Assembly (NCBI GenBank): GCA_039602395.1 | Contig: JBCNJP010000010.1 | Span: 93,091,729 to 93,155,728, forward strand | Source of the DNA: Deinandra increscens subsp. villosa | Lineage: Eukaryota; Streptophyta; Magnoliopsida; Asterales; Asteraceae | Reading direction: 5' to 3' | DNA length: 64,000 bases | Part shown: positions 29,837-41,097 of the stretch, piece by piece | Layout of the letters: the number at the start of each line of letters is the position of its first letter | Numbering within the stretch: the stretch's first letter is position 1 | The notes under the pieces: model-generated | Database searches by the model: none | What the model saw: the letters and a program-made list of their open reading frames with translations, nothing else | What the model was told of the DNA's origin: nothing | Made by a program: the position numbers and the translations under genes

Positions 29837-32635
29837 TGTGACGCCCACTCCTAGACTTGGCCCTAGGAGCGGTCACGCATCGGATTTACTCATGAACACA
29901 AGGTACAACAGAGATAACTAAAGCAGCGGAAATAAAAACTTTTATTCATATGCCAAGTATTACATAGTAAGAGAGACAAATACAAAAGAGAAATAAACAT
30001 CTCCACGCCAGTTTTCAAAAAATGTCTTCTCTTGACAGCTTGACATTGTCCTGATAGTATATGCCACCTAGTTCCTGCTCACATCTCAGCCTTCCCTTTT
30101 CGATCCGAAGGTCCAGCCTCATCTGACATACATAACTTAACAAGTCAGCTTACGCTGGTGAGTTCTACGTTTTGGGAATACTTTACCTTTCGAAGGTATT
30201 TAGGTTTGTCAAACACATTTCTGCAATTAGACAATCAAACACAGAGCATATAGCACATACATTCACATATTCTAACCTCGTGAATAGACTAACCTTCTGT
30301 TGCTTTGTCATCCTTGTCTCATATTAAATGCTATCTTAGGGAAATAGTGTTTCTATTTGCTTTACGAACACATCGTGTAGCAATGGTCCCTTTAGTTTTG
30401 ACACTATATAGCTTTGGCGCTATCTGGCTTTGACGCCGCTTAGCTTTGACGCTTTCTGGCTTTGACGCCGCTTGGTTTTGACACCATTGGGACAACACTA
30501 TTTAACTTCTTGTTTCAGAAGTCCCTTACTTACCGATCTTTCCTTGATTACCATTCTTATTCTATTCTACTAGAAACATCGAAATGGCAATCTATATAGC
30601 CTCTACTCATCATCGTACAATCAATACATATAACAAGCAATTATAACAATTGAGAATATTTTCACACAACGTTATGTATATCAGCCCAAAACGGTTTAAA
30701 GTATTTAAACAATTTAAAAGAGGGCTCATAGAACTCACCTTAGCTTTGCGAAGCTATTATTCTTGGGTTAAGTTCTCGTGAATCAGTTTCTTAATTCCTT
30801 TAACGTAATGTCCCTATCAAGACATCCTAAAGGTTACAATTCACATTTAGGACTTACCCCATTATCCCAAAACCCAACTCATTATTGGTTAATATTCTTA
30901 ATAGTCAAAATGACCATTTTGCCCCTTTTTACATATTTTGTTATATATCTTTCAAGTCTTTGCTCCTTAACGTTTACCGCTCGTGTTTCCTCATGACCGA
31001 TCATTTGGCGGAATTACTATGAGGAATAGTCACGGGGTTTGGAATTTGGTGACGATCGTTACCGGCCGTGTAGGCGTCATTGACGACCATGAGGCGGAAT
31101 TACTACAATCGTTGCACCGAGTAATTTAATTATAAATTACCAAAATTTGAACTCATATATACTTAATATATATGTAAACATGTTACCATACCAAATTTCA
31201 AGTCCCCATACCTTCCGGATTATTTTATATTAAATATCCATATTCCGAAACCCTAATTACCCATTTTTCTCGTTTCTATAGCAAAACTCATTTTTATTCA
31301 AAACCATCTTAGGGTATTATCCATTATGACATTTTATAATATCCCTTAAAATGGCAAAGCTTAATTCAAAACCGTTTACTCGATTTGGGCAAAACAACGT
31401 CATGAAAACCCTAATCTTGACCCGTTTCCAAAACTCATACCAAACCTTCACCAATTCTGAAATAAACTTAGGGCTTTCTTAAAACACATCAAATTAGGAT
31501 TACCTACCAAAATTCAGGTCCTAATTCCCACCCGATCATCCAATTTTACCCAAACAAGCTCAAGAACCCTAATTTGAGCATAGTTTTAAAAGTCATACTT
31601 AGAGATTGATTTAGCCAAAACTGAAAGAGGTTATTTTAGGTCTTACCTAATGATGCTTGACTGCAGAAATTCGGCTCTTTAACTCCTCACCGTTTGAGAG
31701 AATTTGATCGATGAAGCTTCTGCGTTTTCTAGGGTTTTTAGAGAGTTTTTGGATGAAGAAATCATGAATTGGTAGAGCAAATCTGATGAATTCGACCTCT
31801 ATATATAGCCATTGGTTGCGTCTTGATGTCTAGACACGTACCCTAGTGACTAATCCCTTGAAAACGACGTGTGGATTGCTCAAACAATCGAAAACGTGGC
31901 TTAATTCGCGACCAACACGTTTTCTGCGACCTGTAGTCGGCTCGCGTATCGCGCCATAAGCCAAGGAGGGCTTCGCGATACGCCTGGTACTTTGGGCAAT
32001 TGACAGTTTTGGTCCCTCTAAGTTTTATTTGCATTTCAGCCCCCTAACTTCTACCAAACTGTTATTTTATGCACCGAACTATTATAAAACATGTTTAATA
32101 AAGTTTCTAAGGCTCGGGACACCCTCGATGATATACATATACATACGTATATATATTTTATATATATATATATATCTTTTGATATTTTACGTTCTAGCCC
32201 CTCAAACTTTCCAGTACTTATCATTTCATGTTAAGGGTCACATTAGGATATACTTTTACTATATCCTAAGCCTTAAATGCTCATAATAGTTATAGATACG
32301 TATAATATCTGTATACGTTGATAACTTTACATAATTTACACTTTTGGCCCTTCTACTTTTCCATTAACTATTAACACATGTATGTAACTTTCAAATCACA
32401 CATATATCATCATGTTATTTGTATAAACATATATTTATCTCATATTTTACTTTCTTTACCGTTTAACTCATCCGTTTATACAAATTTCATCATTTTGGCC
32501 ACTAAACACGTATTTCTAGCACATGCAATTTATCTAATGCATAGTTTACCATTTTTATCAATCAAACTTACGTATTGATAATATAGACACGTATTTACTA
32601 AATATATCATGTACCTGTGAAATTGGGGTGTTACA
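29837..32635 (-). mobile_element. 3' LTR of Tekay-like element 1 (2,799 bp)
   Basis: On the minus strand it starts TGTAACACCCCAATTTC and ends GGGCGTCACA. It is preceded by the purine tract CCCTTTTAAGGGGGAGAGAG. A CCAAT...TATATATA promoter arrangement (minus strand, ~31812-31797) lies inside. Local repeats include four GCTTTGACGCC-type motifs (30400-30490) and GCGATACGCC near 31980. Confidence 0.88.
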
Positions 32636-32675
32636 ACTCTCTCCCCCTTAAAAGGGTTTCGTCCTCGAAACATGC

Positions 32676-35600
32676 TCAACCCGAGAATAACTCGGGATGA
32701 GATTCTCTCATTTCATCTTCTCGTTCCCAAGTAGATTCCGAACCTTTTCTGTGCATCCACTGCACCCTGACCATCGGAATGGTCTTATTTCGGAGTTTCT
32801 TTTCACTGCGATCTAAAATCGCAACTGGCCTTTCCACATATGATAACTTTTCGTCTACCTCAATTTCATCTAAAGGCACTATTTCTGATTCATCATATAT
32901 ACACTTTCTTAGATAAGAAACATGGAATGTTGGGTGAATCCCAGACAATTCCTCAGGTAGATCTAACCGATAGGCAACCTCACCTACACGTTCTACAATC
33001 TTAAAAGGTCCTACATACCTTGGGCCTAACTTGCCCCTTTTTCGAAACCGAATAATACCTTTCCAAGGAGAAACTTTTAGTAACACAAAGTCTCCAACTT
33101 GGAATTCAATTGGCCTTCTCCTCTTATCCGCATATGACTTTTGTCGATCTTGTGCCGCCTTTAATCGTGCCTTGACCACATCAAGATCTCGAGCCATATT
33201 TTCGACTACTTCTTTACTTCCTATTTCTCGTTGGCCAACTTCACCCCAACACACTGGAGTTCGACACTTTCTACCATACAACATCTCATAAGGAGGCATG
33301 CCAATACTAGCATGATAACTATTGTTGTAGGAGAATTCTGCTAGTGGTAGGTGACTATCCCAACTTCCTCCAAAGTCTATTATGCAAGCACGCAACATAT
33401 CTTCCAGAGTTTGTATCGTTCTCTCACTTTGTCCATCCGTCTGGGGATGATACGCCGTGCTAATATGTAACCTCGATCCCATATTCTTATGGAATTTCCT
33501 CCAAAATCGCGAAGTGAACCGAGTGTCTCTGTTGGAGACTATAGACACTGGCACCCCATGTTTAGAGATGATCTCCTTAATGAACAAACTAGCTAACTCT
33601 TCAGAAGAAATCGCCTCACAAATAGGCAAGAAGTGAGCACTCTTGGTTAGCCTGTCCACAATCACCCAGATGGTGTCATAACCTTTAGCTGTGCGAGGTA
33701 GCTTAGTTATGAAGTCCATCGTGATATGTTCCCACTTCCATTCAGGAATCTTCAAAGGTTGAAGCTTTCCATAAGGCTTTTGATGCTCAGCTTTAACCTT
33801 TGCGCAAGTCAAACACTTATTCACATATTGCATGACATTAAACTTCATACCTGGCCACCAATAGTCCCGTTTTAAGTCTTGGTACATCTTGGTTGCACCA
33901 GGATGAATTGAGTAGCGTGATTTATGAGCTTCATCTAAGATCTTACCGCGAATCTCACCTAAAAGCGGTACCCACATTCGACCGTACCTAGTTTTAATTC
34001 CAAACTCGTTTTCTTCCAAGCTTCCTGCTTGGCCGACCATTCTTTCTTTCTTGATATTCTCATCCTTAAGGGCTTCATATTGGTCCTTACGAAGTTGGAT
34101 AAGAAAGTCAGGAGTGATTACTAACTTATATGATTTCACCCGAAAAGAAGGAAGACTCTCCTTTCTGCTTAGAGCATCAGCCACTACGTTGGCTTTACCT
34201 GGATGATACATAATCTCACAATCATAGTCTTTAATCAACTCTAACCATCTACGCTGCCTCATGTTAAGATCTTTTTGTTCAAAGAAATATTTTAAGCTCT
34301 TATGGTCAGTGTAGATAGTGCACTTAACTCCGTACAAATAATGCCTCCATATTTTGAGTGCAAACACAACGGCCGCCAATTCTAAGTTGTGAGTTGGATA
34401 GTTTGTCTCATGAGGTTTTAGTTGCCTTGATGCGTATGCAATGACCTTGCCCCGCTGCATCAAAACACAACCTAAGCCTTGATAAGAAGCATCAGAGTAC
34501 ACTACTAAATCATCAGACCCATCCGGTAAGGATAACACCGGTGCGTGAGTCAATCTGGCTTTTAACTCCTCAAACGCACTCTGCTGACTAGGTCCCCATA
34601 AGAACTTAGTGTCCTTCTTGGTTAGCTTAGTCAGTGGCGTTGCAATCTTCGAAAAATCTTGAATAAATCTACGATAATAGCCGGCAAGTCCTAAGAAACT
34701 ACGAATCTCTTTAGGCGTCTTAGGTGGCTTCCAACTCATTATCGTCTCAATCTTTGCTGGATCTACAAGGATGCCATCCGCGTTTATCACATGACCAAGG
34801 AACTGGACTTCCTTAAGCCAAAACGCACATTTTGAAAACTTGGCATATAGTTTTTCCTTCCTTAAGGTCTCTAGAACCTCCTTTAAATGCATCGCGTGAT
34901 CCTGCTCATTCCTGAAATAAATTAAGATGTCATCTATGAACACAATTACGAATCGGTCCAACATAGGTCGACACACTCTATTCATAAGATCCATGAAAGC
35001 TGCAGGGGCATTGGTCAACCCAAATGACATTACCAGAAATTCATAATGACCATAACGCGTGCGAAAAGCTGTCTTTTCGATATCTTCATCCCTAATCTTA
35101 AGCTGATGATACCCTGACCTTAGATCTATCTTAGAGAACCAACTCGCTCCTTGTAGCTGGTCGAATAAATCGTCGATCCTAGGCAAAGGATATTTATTCT
35201 TAATGGTTAGCTTATTTAGATCCCTATAGTCGATGCACATTCTCATGCTTCCATCCTTCTTTTTGACAAAAAGAACTGGAGCACCCCAAGGTGAGATGCT
35301 TGGCCTTATAAACCCTTTGTCAAGCAAGTCTTCCAATTGTGACATCAACTCTTTCATCTCTGATGGAGCTAACCTATAAGGTGACTTTGCTACGGGTTGG
35401 GCTCCTGGCACTAAGTCGATCCTAAACTTTATCTCTCGATCGGGAGGAATGTCGGGTAGTTCTTCTGGAAACACGTCTGGAAATTGGCATACTACCGGCA
35501 CATCTTTTAGCTCCTTAGTCTTCACCCTTGAATCGATAGCATAAGCAAGGTACGCCTTGCATCCTCGTCTTATGAACTTCTGTGCCTTGATCATTGAAAT

Positions 35601-36209
35601 GATCTCTACTGCTGAGCTATCACGATCCCCATAAATGGATATGATTTGCCCAGTTGGCGTTCGAAGTTGAACCTTCTTTTGGTTACAGATAATTTGTGCA
35701 TCGTTCTCTGCAAGCCAATCCATTCCTAACACAACATCAAAACCTCCTAACGCCATAGGGAATAACTTAATAGGTAGTTTGTACCCTTCTAGCTCTATTA
35801 GGCAGTTATCTACTACCTCAGTAATCCTAATACTTTTACCTGAGGCAATCTCGACCTCGAATGGTCTATTAGTCCTAACAGTTGGTCTGTCAATTAGCTC
35901 ACAGAATTCATGCGAAACAAAACTCCTACTAGCACCAGAGTCAAATAACACAGAAGCAGGCACATTATTAACGAGAAACGTATCTGAAACTACATCGGGT
36001 GTTATCTTGGCTTCGGTGGTAGTCAGGGTATAAGCTCTACCCTTCGCCTTTGGAGCCTCTTTCGCCTTTGGTGGTTCTGAATTCTTTACCAACTTGGGGC
36101 AGTTTGTCCTGATATGATCAGGGCTTCCACATTCGAAACACTTCCTTGGATCAGTACAACGATTGGCAAAGTGACATTCCTTCCCGCACTTATAGCAGCC
36201 AGTCGTCAT
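32676..36209 (-). CDS. Tekay-like element 1 gag(C-term)-pol with chromodomain, 1,177 aa
   Basis: The frame is uninterrupted from MTTGCYKCGKECHF. Two CCHC knuckles (CYKCGKECHFANRC, CFECGSPDHIRTNC) are followed by a protease (VLFDSGASRSFV), RT (YRLAPSEMKEL, RMCIDYRDLNKLT, FIDDILIY) and RNase H (VYSDASYQGLGCVL, YTDHKSLKYFF). The integrase has an HHCC finger, MDFITKLP and TAYHPQTDGQSER. A C-terminal chromodomain follows (VDEKLSYVERPVAILD, VRVQWMHRKGSESTWERE). The second catalytic Asp of integrase, normally in SDRD, is Asn here (SNRD, codon 33533-33531), so integrase is predicted inactive. With no gag core or 5' LTR, the element cannot replicate. Confidence 0.92.
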   Translation of the reverse strand: MTTGCYKCGKECHFANRCTDPRKCFECGSPDHIRTNCPKLVKNSEPPKAKEAPKAKGRAYTLTTTEAKITPDVVSDTFLVNNVPASVLFDSGASRSFVSHEFCELIDRPTVRTNRPFEVEIASGKSIRITEVVDNCLIELEGYKLPIKLFPMALGGFDVVLGMDWLAENDAQIICNQKKVQLRTPTGQIISIYGDRDSSAVEIISMIKAQKFIRRGCKAYLAYAIDSRVKTKELKDVPVVCQFPDVFPEELPDIPPDREIKFRIDLVPGAQPVAKSPYRLAPSEMKELMSQLEDLLDKGFIRPSISPWGAPVLFVKKKDGSMRMCIDYRDLNKLTIKNKYPLPRIDDLFDQLQGASWFSKIDLRSGYHQLKIRDEDIEKTAFRTRYGHYEFLVMSFGLTNAPAAFMDLMNRVCRPMLDRFVIVFIDDILIYFRNEQDHAMHLKEVLETLRKEKLYAKFSKCAFWLKEVQFLGHVINADGILVDPAKIETIMSWKPPKTPKEIRSFLGLAGYYRRFIQDFSKIATPLTKLTKKDTKFLWGPSQQSAFEELKARLTHAPVLSLPDGSDDLVVYSDASYQGLGCVLMQRGKVIAYASRQLKPHETNYPTHNLELAAVVFALKIWRHYLYGVKCTIYTDHKSLKYFFEQKDLNMRQRRWLELIKDYDCEIMYHPGKANVVADALSRKESLPSFRVKSYKLVITPDFLIQLRKDQYEALKDENIKKERMVGQAGSLEENEFGIKTRYGRMWVPLLGEIRGKILDEAHKSRYSIHPGATKMYQDLKRDYWWPGMKFNVMQYVNKCLTCAKVKAEHQKPYGKLQPLKIPEWKWEHITMDFITKLPRTAKGYDTIWVIVDRLTKSAHFLPICEAISSEELASLFIKEIISKHGVPVSIVSNRDTRFTSRFWRKFHKNMGSRLHISTAYHPQTDGQSERTIQTLEDMLRACIIDFGGSWDSHLPLAEFSYNNSYHASIGMPPYEMLYGRKCRTPVCWGEVGQREIGSKEVVENMARDLDVVKARLKAAQDRQKSYADKRRRPIEFQVGDFVLLKVSPWKGIIRFRKRGKLGPRYVGPFKIVERVGEVAYRLDLPEELSGIHPTFHVSYLRKCIYDESEIVPLDEIEVDEKLSYVERPVAILDRSEKKLRNKTIPMVRVQWMHRKGSESTWEREDEMRESHPELFSG

Positions 36210-36222
36210 TGACCTACACTCT

Positions 36223-36282
36223 CCATAGTACCAGAAGGAAGAACAACTTTAAGAAGATGAGAATATTCAACAAGCTGGCCAT
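36223..36282 (-). pseudogene. RLK-B displaced start codon and signal peptide
   Basis: On the minus strand an ATG at 36282 opens MASLLNILIFLKLFF and continues hydrophobically for 20 codons until it runs into element 1 sequence (GECRSM, homologous to the residues before the zinc knuckles in the older Tekay copy at 58 kb). A signal peptide in the same strand, just beyond the retrotransposon that truncates RLK-B, is what the split gene predicts. The link is inferred but specific. Confidence 0.72.
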
Positions 36283-38513
36283 ACTAGAGACAGAGGTTGG
36301 AGTGATCATCTAATGCTTATGATGGTTGAATCAGCTGGCCTGTCTTCCCGTTTCTGCTACCTACATATCATCACACAGACCCTACGTACGTACAAAGATA
36401 GAATTTTGTTACCATCCTCCAGCGGGCCAGGCTGCATAATGACCAAGATAATTACTTAGTAGTCCACATCCTATTTATGAGATATTTTGATACATTTCTG
36501 ACTTTTCAACCCTTTTCTTCAGCTTCTTTGGTCCTTCCACCCCACCTAAAGCTGTCACTGCTGAGGTGGAAATCAGAAAGTGTGGGGAAAAAAATGCCAA
36601 CTTGCTGAAGCGGACTCCTGTCCTGGTCATGAAAGTAACAGAAAGTCTCCCTAAATTCTACTAATACAACCAAGTTTTGCTTATTCAGTGCACCAACATA
36701 CCTTTTATTCATGGTAGCCACAATAAATACCGCTAGCTAGTTCAAGTTGGAAGCAGCCGCCCTTTGCTCAAATCTGGCACTAGTCACAGACAGTTATGTA
36801 GAATCATATACAAAAAGGTTAAACATAAGAAAAGATTTTACAACCTCTGCAAAATATGGCTTAGCATTGCAACATAAACTTGAAGCATGATGGAATCAAT
36901 TTGACTACATAGGCACCAAATTAAGTCTGATATCGATAAAACAGATACAACGAAAATCTTGAAGACTATTAGCGTAATCGAATCAATGTACATATAGGTG
37001 CCGATATTGATACCACAAGACTATGTGAGCCGAAGTTCATAGATGCGGGTTTTGGAAATACAGGAGGTTAAGTGTTATACATGCCGATGTAAACCTCAAT
37101 AGACATCGTTGTGGCCTTCAATTCGTTAATTATGTGAAAGTAGATGGAAAATTTTATGTGGAAATGATACCACATACTCATGCTTTCAAAGGGTGTTGAA
37201 AATATACGTCTTTTAATATGGATCAATAAATTATTGGGGTAAATGTGACGGATAGTCAGTCACACACGTAACCGGTTTGCATGTTTCATTCCATATAGTT
37301 GTGTCAAATAGTGTCACATGACTATGTCAAAACATTAATAACACATATATATAGTTGGTGCCTTCTTCACTTCAGTATTTAACTAGAGAAAGATGCTGCA
37401 AGTATTTTGGTACGATGATCTATCTATTAAATTTGTCTTTGGACTATAACATTCAACGCATATCTAGAGTCTATATAAATTGTTAAGTAAGCCGACAGAG
37501 GGAAACATACAAAGTTTATTTAAAGTTTACACGTCAGGTGTACGCTAAGCAACATAAAAATAACTTGGTTTTAACCATATACGTGTTTGCTACATCTCAA
37601 TGGGCAAGGGCTCATTTTACAGAAATTGATGGGTCATTCTTGTGTCTATGAAGAAGAAAGAATATTGTTGTAGTTAACTAAAGATCAACCGCGCGTTGCC
37701 GCTGTTAATAGAACATATGAGGGACGTTTGGGTGCATTGCATAAAAAGAAAAATCATTTGAGGACACAATTGAGAAGTTTTAATGAGGTGGAGGGAAAAA
37801 GTGTCTCCTTAAAAGTTAAAATATGGATTGGTATATATTTACAAGAAAAACAGTATTTTTTAAGTATTGTCAGTCCAGTTGTTATTACGTTGATGGAGAA
37901 AGAAAAATAATCCATTGATCATTGGTAATTGATCGTATGTATTTGAAAGTAGACACAATGCTGGTTAAGAGAGAACTTTTCTAGCAATATTAACTTTTAG
38001 TAATTGAATAAAAATTTTGACAACCTGTTATAAATTTATATTTATGGGTTGTTGAAGAACATGATAAAAGTTTATTTGATGCAGTGCCTTGAAATGAAAA
38101 CATCGGGATAACATAACTGTTGACTATTCAAATCAACAGGTTGACAAAGTCAACGTTTACAAAACGAATATGTAATTCCCAAATAAGCAAAAAATTAGCT
38201 TATCAGTTATCATCCTTAGTGTTGCACCAGCGTCTCCAAATACATTCCAGAATCCAGAACAGTCAGATCACTCGAAATATGACTGAACTTACCACAAAGG
38301 TCAAATAGGTGACCACAACACTCAAACTAAAAAGAAGTTTAAAGTTTTGTTAACCAATTGAAGTACCTATATAATCTAACAGTTTAAAAACAACAGCAGT
38401 CAGTGAATAATTAGGTTGATTTAAACTTTTATTAATACCTAAGAATGAAAAAAGGCTTATGTAAGTAGAGAGTAACCAAAAGATTTTAAAAGAAGTTAGT
38501 ATGTTTAAAATTT
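36283..38513. other. Upstream of RLK-B and intergenic DNA
   Basis: Contains the presumed original RLK-B promoter next to 36282. No domain-bearing frame, RNA gene or bounded transposon was seen. Short frames at 36506-36721 (minus), 37728-37910 (+) and 38120-38308 (+) are unsupported. Confidence 0.5.
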
Positions 38514-39539
38514 GGGTTATTGGATTTAAATAATCCCAACTATCAGTAATTAGCTGATAATAATCCCAACTCAAGAAATGTTTTCTAACGATCCAAACTT
38601 TCATCCTATTTTTTTCTGGCAGTCCCAAACTAATAGATTTGTAACGGCGTTAATTTTTTATGACGTGGCATGATGAGATGGCAAGATAAGGGGCATTTGT
38701 GAAAATTAATAAAAGATGAGGGTCTATATAAGAACATTTAATAAAAAGCCCTTTAAAAATCCCACTTACCATTTCATCCCCCTCGTCATCCCGACCCATC
38801 ATCACCGGCGACTTTCACCGCCGTCCACCACCAACCCCACTACAGCAACCACCACCAACCTCATATCTAAGCATCACGTCTGCATCTCGTTCCAGTCTCC
38901 ATCACCATCGTGAGTTCCCGTCGTCATTTTCAGATCCTGAAACGGTGGTGGTGCCGAGTTGCAGGTTGCCGCAGCTGTCAACATCACGGCGGAGCTTCAC
39001 CGGAAATGCTTGAAACGACACCGTTCTAAGAGATGGAGCGCGGATCAGCTGCTGCAACGGACTGTGGTGGTGTCGGAGCGATGGTGAATGTCGATGTTGT
39101 GGTGGTGGTGCCAGAGTTGTGGTGGTGTCGGAGCGGTGATATCATCGGAGAAGATGACAGGTTGGTGGTGGTCGCGGTGGAAGTCGCTAGTGATGATGTC
39201 ATCGGAGAAGATGACGGGTTGCCACCGATTCCTAATATATTTCATTTATGTGTGTGTGTGTATATATATATACATATATACATATTATACATATATATAT
39301 AGAAATAATAATTTACTAATTGCATTACATGCCACATAATCAAAAGAATGCCACATCAGATTATAATGTCATATGGACTGCCACCTAGACATACCACGTC
39401 ATCAAAAGTTAACATTCTGTTAGTTTGGAACTGCCAGAAGAAAATAGGGTGAAAGTTTGGCTCGTTAGAAAACATTTTTTGAGTTGGGATTATTATCGGC
39501 AAATTACTGGTAGTTGGGATTATTTAAATCCAATAACCC
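38514..39539. mobile_element. Non-autonomous Mutator-like element (~1.03 kb)
   Basis: Terminal inverted repeats of ~170 bp begin GGGTTATTGGATTTAAATAA at both ends (38514 on +, 39539 on minus). They match with scattered differences to about the ATGACGTGG motif. Both sides are flanked by the perfect 9-bp duplication TTAAAATTT (38505-38513 and 39540-39548), as expected for Mutator-like elements. There is no transposase. The interior (38770-39235) is much more GC-rich than its surroundings, has short internal duplications and a TATATAAG near 38724, and resembles captured host sequence (Pack-MULE-like). Confidence 0.88.
39245..39305. repeat. TG/TA dinucleotide-rich microsatellite
   Basis: Runs of (TG)n then (TA)n/(ACATA)n inside the Mutator-like element. 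Confidence 0.85.
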
Positions 39540-39548
39540 TTAAAATTT

Positions 39549-40794
39549 TCCCATATGAAAAGGTATTAAAACATAAGCACAAACATCTAAAATACAATAA
39601 GCACACGGAATAGGCCACAAAGAAGTTTAAACATTCGTTAACCAATAAGTATACCTAAAAAAGCTGCATCAATACAAGTTATACAACATAGAGAAATGAT
39701 AATATTGCATATATAGAACCCAAAAAAAATTGTTAGCAGGAGATTAAAATCACACAAAAGAACCTCTCATTTCAATCCGAGAAATCGACATCTAAATAGT
39801 ACCTCTATGCTCACTATGTTCAAAGCTTATTAGTAAAAGCTACATATGCAAACTACCTAAACAAACATGCAAACAGATGTTTACATAATAGAGAAAAAGA
39901 AAAAAAACCACAAAACATTGATATAGAGATGAGTCATAAATTAGGGGATAAAAATTGTGCAAAGGCGAAAGGATTTAAAATTTATTAAAATCGAATGAAA
40001 CTTTTAAACCGTATGTAAAGCTACAGCCTATAATCATAACAACGACGCTCCGATTCAAAATGAAGGAAATCAAAACAAATAACTAACCTTTCAGTTGTGA
40101 TGTCTTCGAGAATAAGGGAGCGAACTGCGTAGATAGGCATTGAATCAACAAATAAAGAAATCTTGTGATGAATAAGTGAAGCTACGAAGGCTAGTAAGGG
40201 TATGGAAGAACACGTAGGGTAAAAAGAGGGTTTTTTTTTTACACGTGTAGAGAAATGAAGAGCTAAGCGGGTTAGTTTAATTCACGAAGAAAAAAAATTC
40301 CGGCTACCTCATAGATTCGAGCCCATATTTTTCATTTTAGTGAATCAACACTTTAACGAGTTGAACTGGAGAAGCACACCTGGAAATTTATTCAAATATG
40401 TGTATGTATATAGAAATCAAATTTAAAAAAAAAAAATTAGGGCGGGACATTGTCAAATGTATAATAAGATCATCTATAACATTATTATATGTGTGAAAAT
40501 TGAACAAATACAACACCAGATTCATATTTGTTTGAGCTTCAGGCGGCAAGTAAAATGGATATAAGCTTGAAACCTATATTTCTAAATGGATAGGTTACAA
40601 ATCATAGTTTTAAGCTAGAGATAATGCTTGTTGTGTTTATAAAACTCGAAATAAATAAACGTGAGTGCGGATCACCTATCCAAGTGCACAAACGTACATT
40701 CTTGAGTGAGCAAGATATGTGGAATATCGAAGATTCGAACCTGGGTGCTTATTGAGTTTCCGGGTTATAACATAGAAAAGGATCCGCGCGTCTT
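39549..40794. other. Intergenic DNA, no supported gene
   Basis: AT-rich. Two GGTTCGAATC/GGGCTCGAATC-like words on the minus strand (near 40735 and 40316) look like isolated tRNA/SINE B-boxes, but no matching A-box or cloverleaf was found. Confidence 0.45.
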
Positions 40795-40983
40795 TGTTTA
40801 AACGGGTCATTATACCCGGGTTTGTTTAAGTTAGTTGATGGTTGTTATTTTAACTTAACCATAGTTAGAAATTAGTTAGTTTGAGTTAGCTTGTATAAAA
40901 CTTAAGTCTGTATTTCGATTCAAGTGGTTAATGAAATCAGATCTCTTCCTAAAGCTCTTGTTTTCGATTATTTCTGTTCTACA
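40795..40983 (+). mobile_element. 5' LTR of a Ty1/copia element (189 bp)
   Basis: Starts TGTTTAAACGGGTC and ends TCTGTTCTACA. A TGGTATCAGAGC primer site follows directly. The upstream border is set only by the TG dinucleotide and is less certain than the inner one. The 3' LTR is not in the window; the element runs into the assembly gap. Confidence 0.7.
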
Positions 40984-40997
40984 TGGTATCAGAGCAG
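40984..40997 (+). other. Primer binding site, initiator tRNA-Met type
   Basis: TGGTATCAGAGCAG directly abuts the LTR end at 40983; this is the standard plant copia/chromovirus PBS complementary to initiator tRNA-Met. Confidence 0.92.
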
Positions 40998-41097
40998 ATT
41001 TGCTCATTCGATCCTACGATTTTTGCATTTCCGATTCTTCTTTCACTTTGATTCTTCAATTTCTCGTTTTCTGATCTTTCCTTTCTGAAAATTCATC

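Larger units (their letters stand above)
29837..36222 (-). mobile_element. Tekay-like chromovirus (element 1), 5'-truncated, inserted in RLK-B
   Basis: Minus-strand element: pol (36209-32676), polypurine tract, then a complete 3' LTR (32635-29837). The 5' LTR, PBS and most of gag are absent; element sequence begins just before the gag zinc knuckles. The insertion splits the signal peptide of RLK-B from its S-domain. About 45 bp of host coding sequence also seem lost at the right junction, so no target duplication can be matched (left flank GTGTT). Confidence 0.88.

Noticed and set aside
40300..40760. tRNA or SINE suggested by GGTTCGAATC-like words on the minus strand
   Set aside because: No A-box at the right distance, no cloverleaf and no 3' tail or target duplication.
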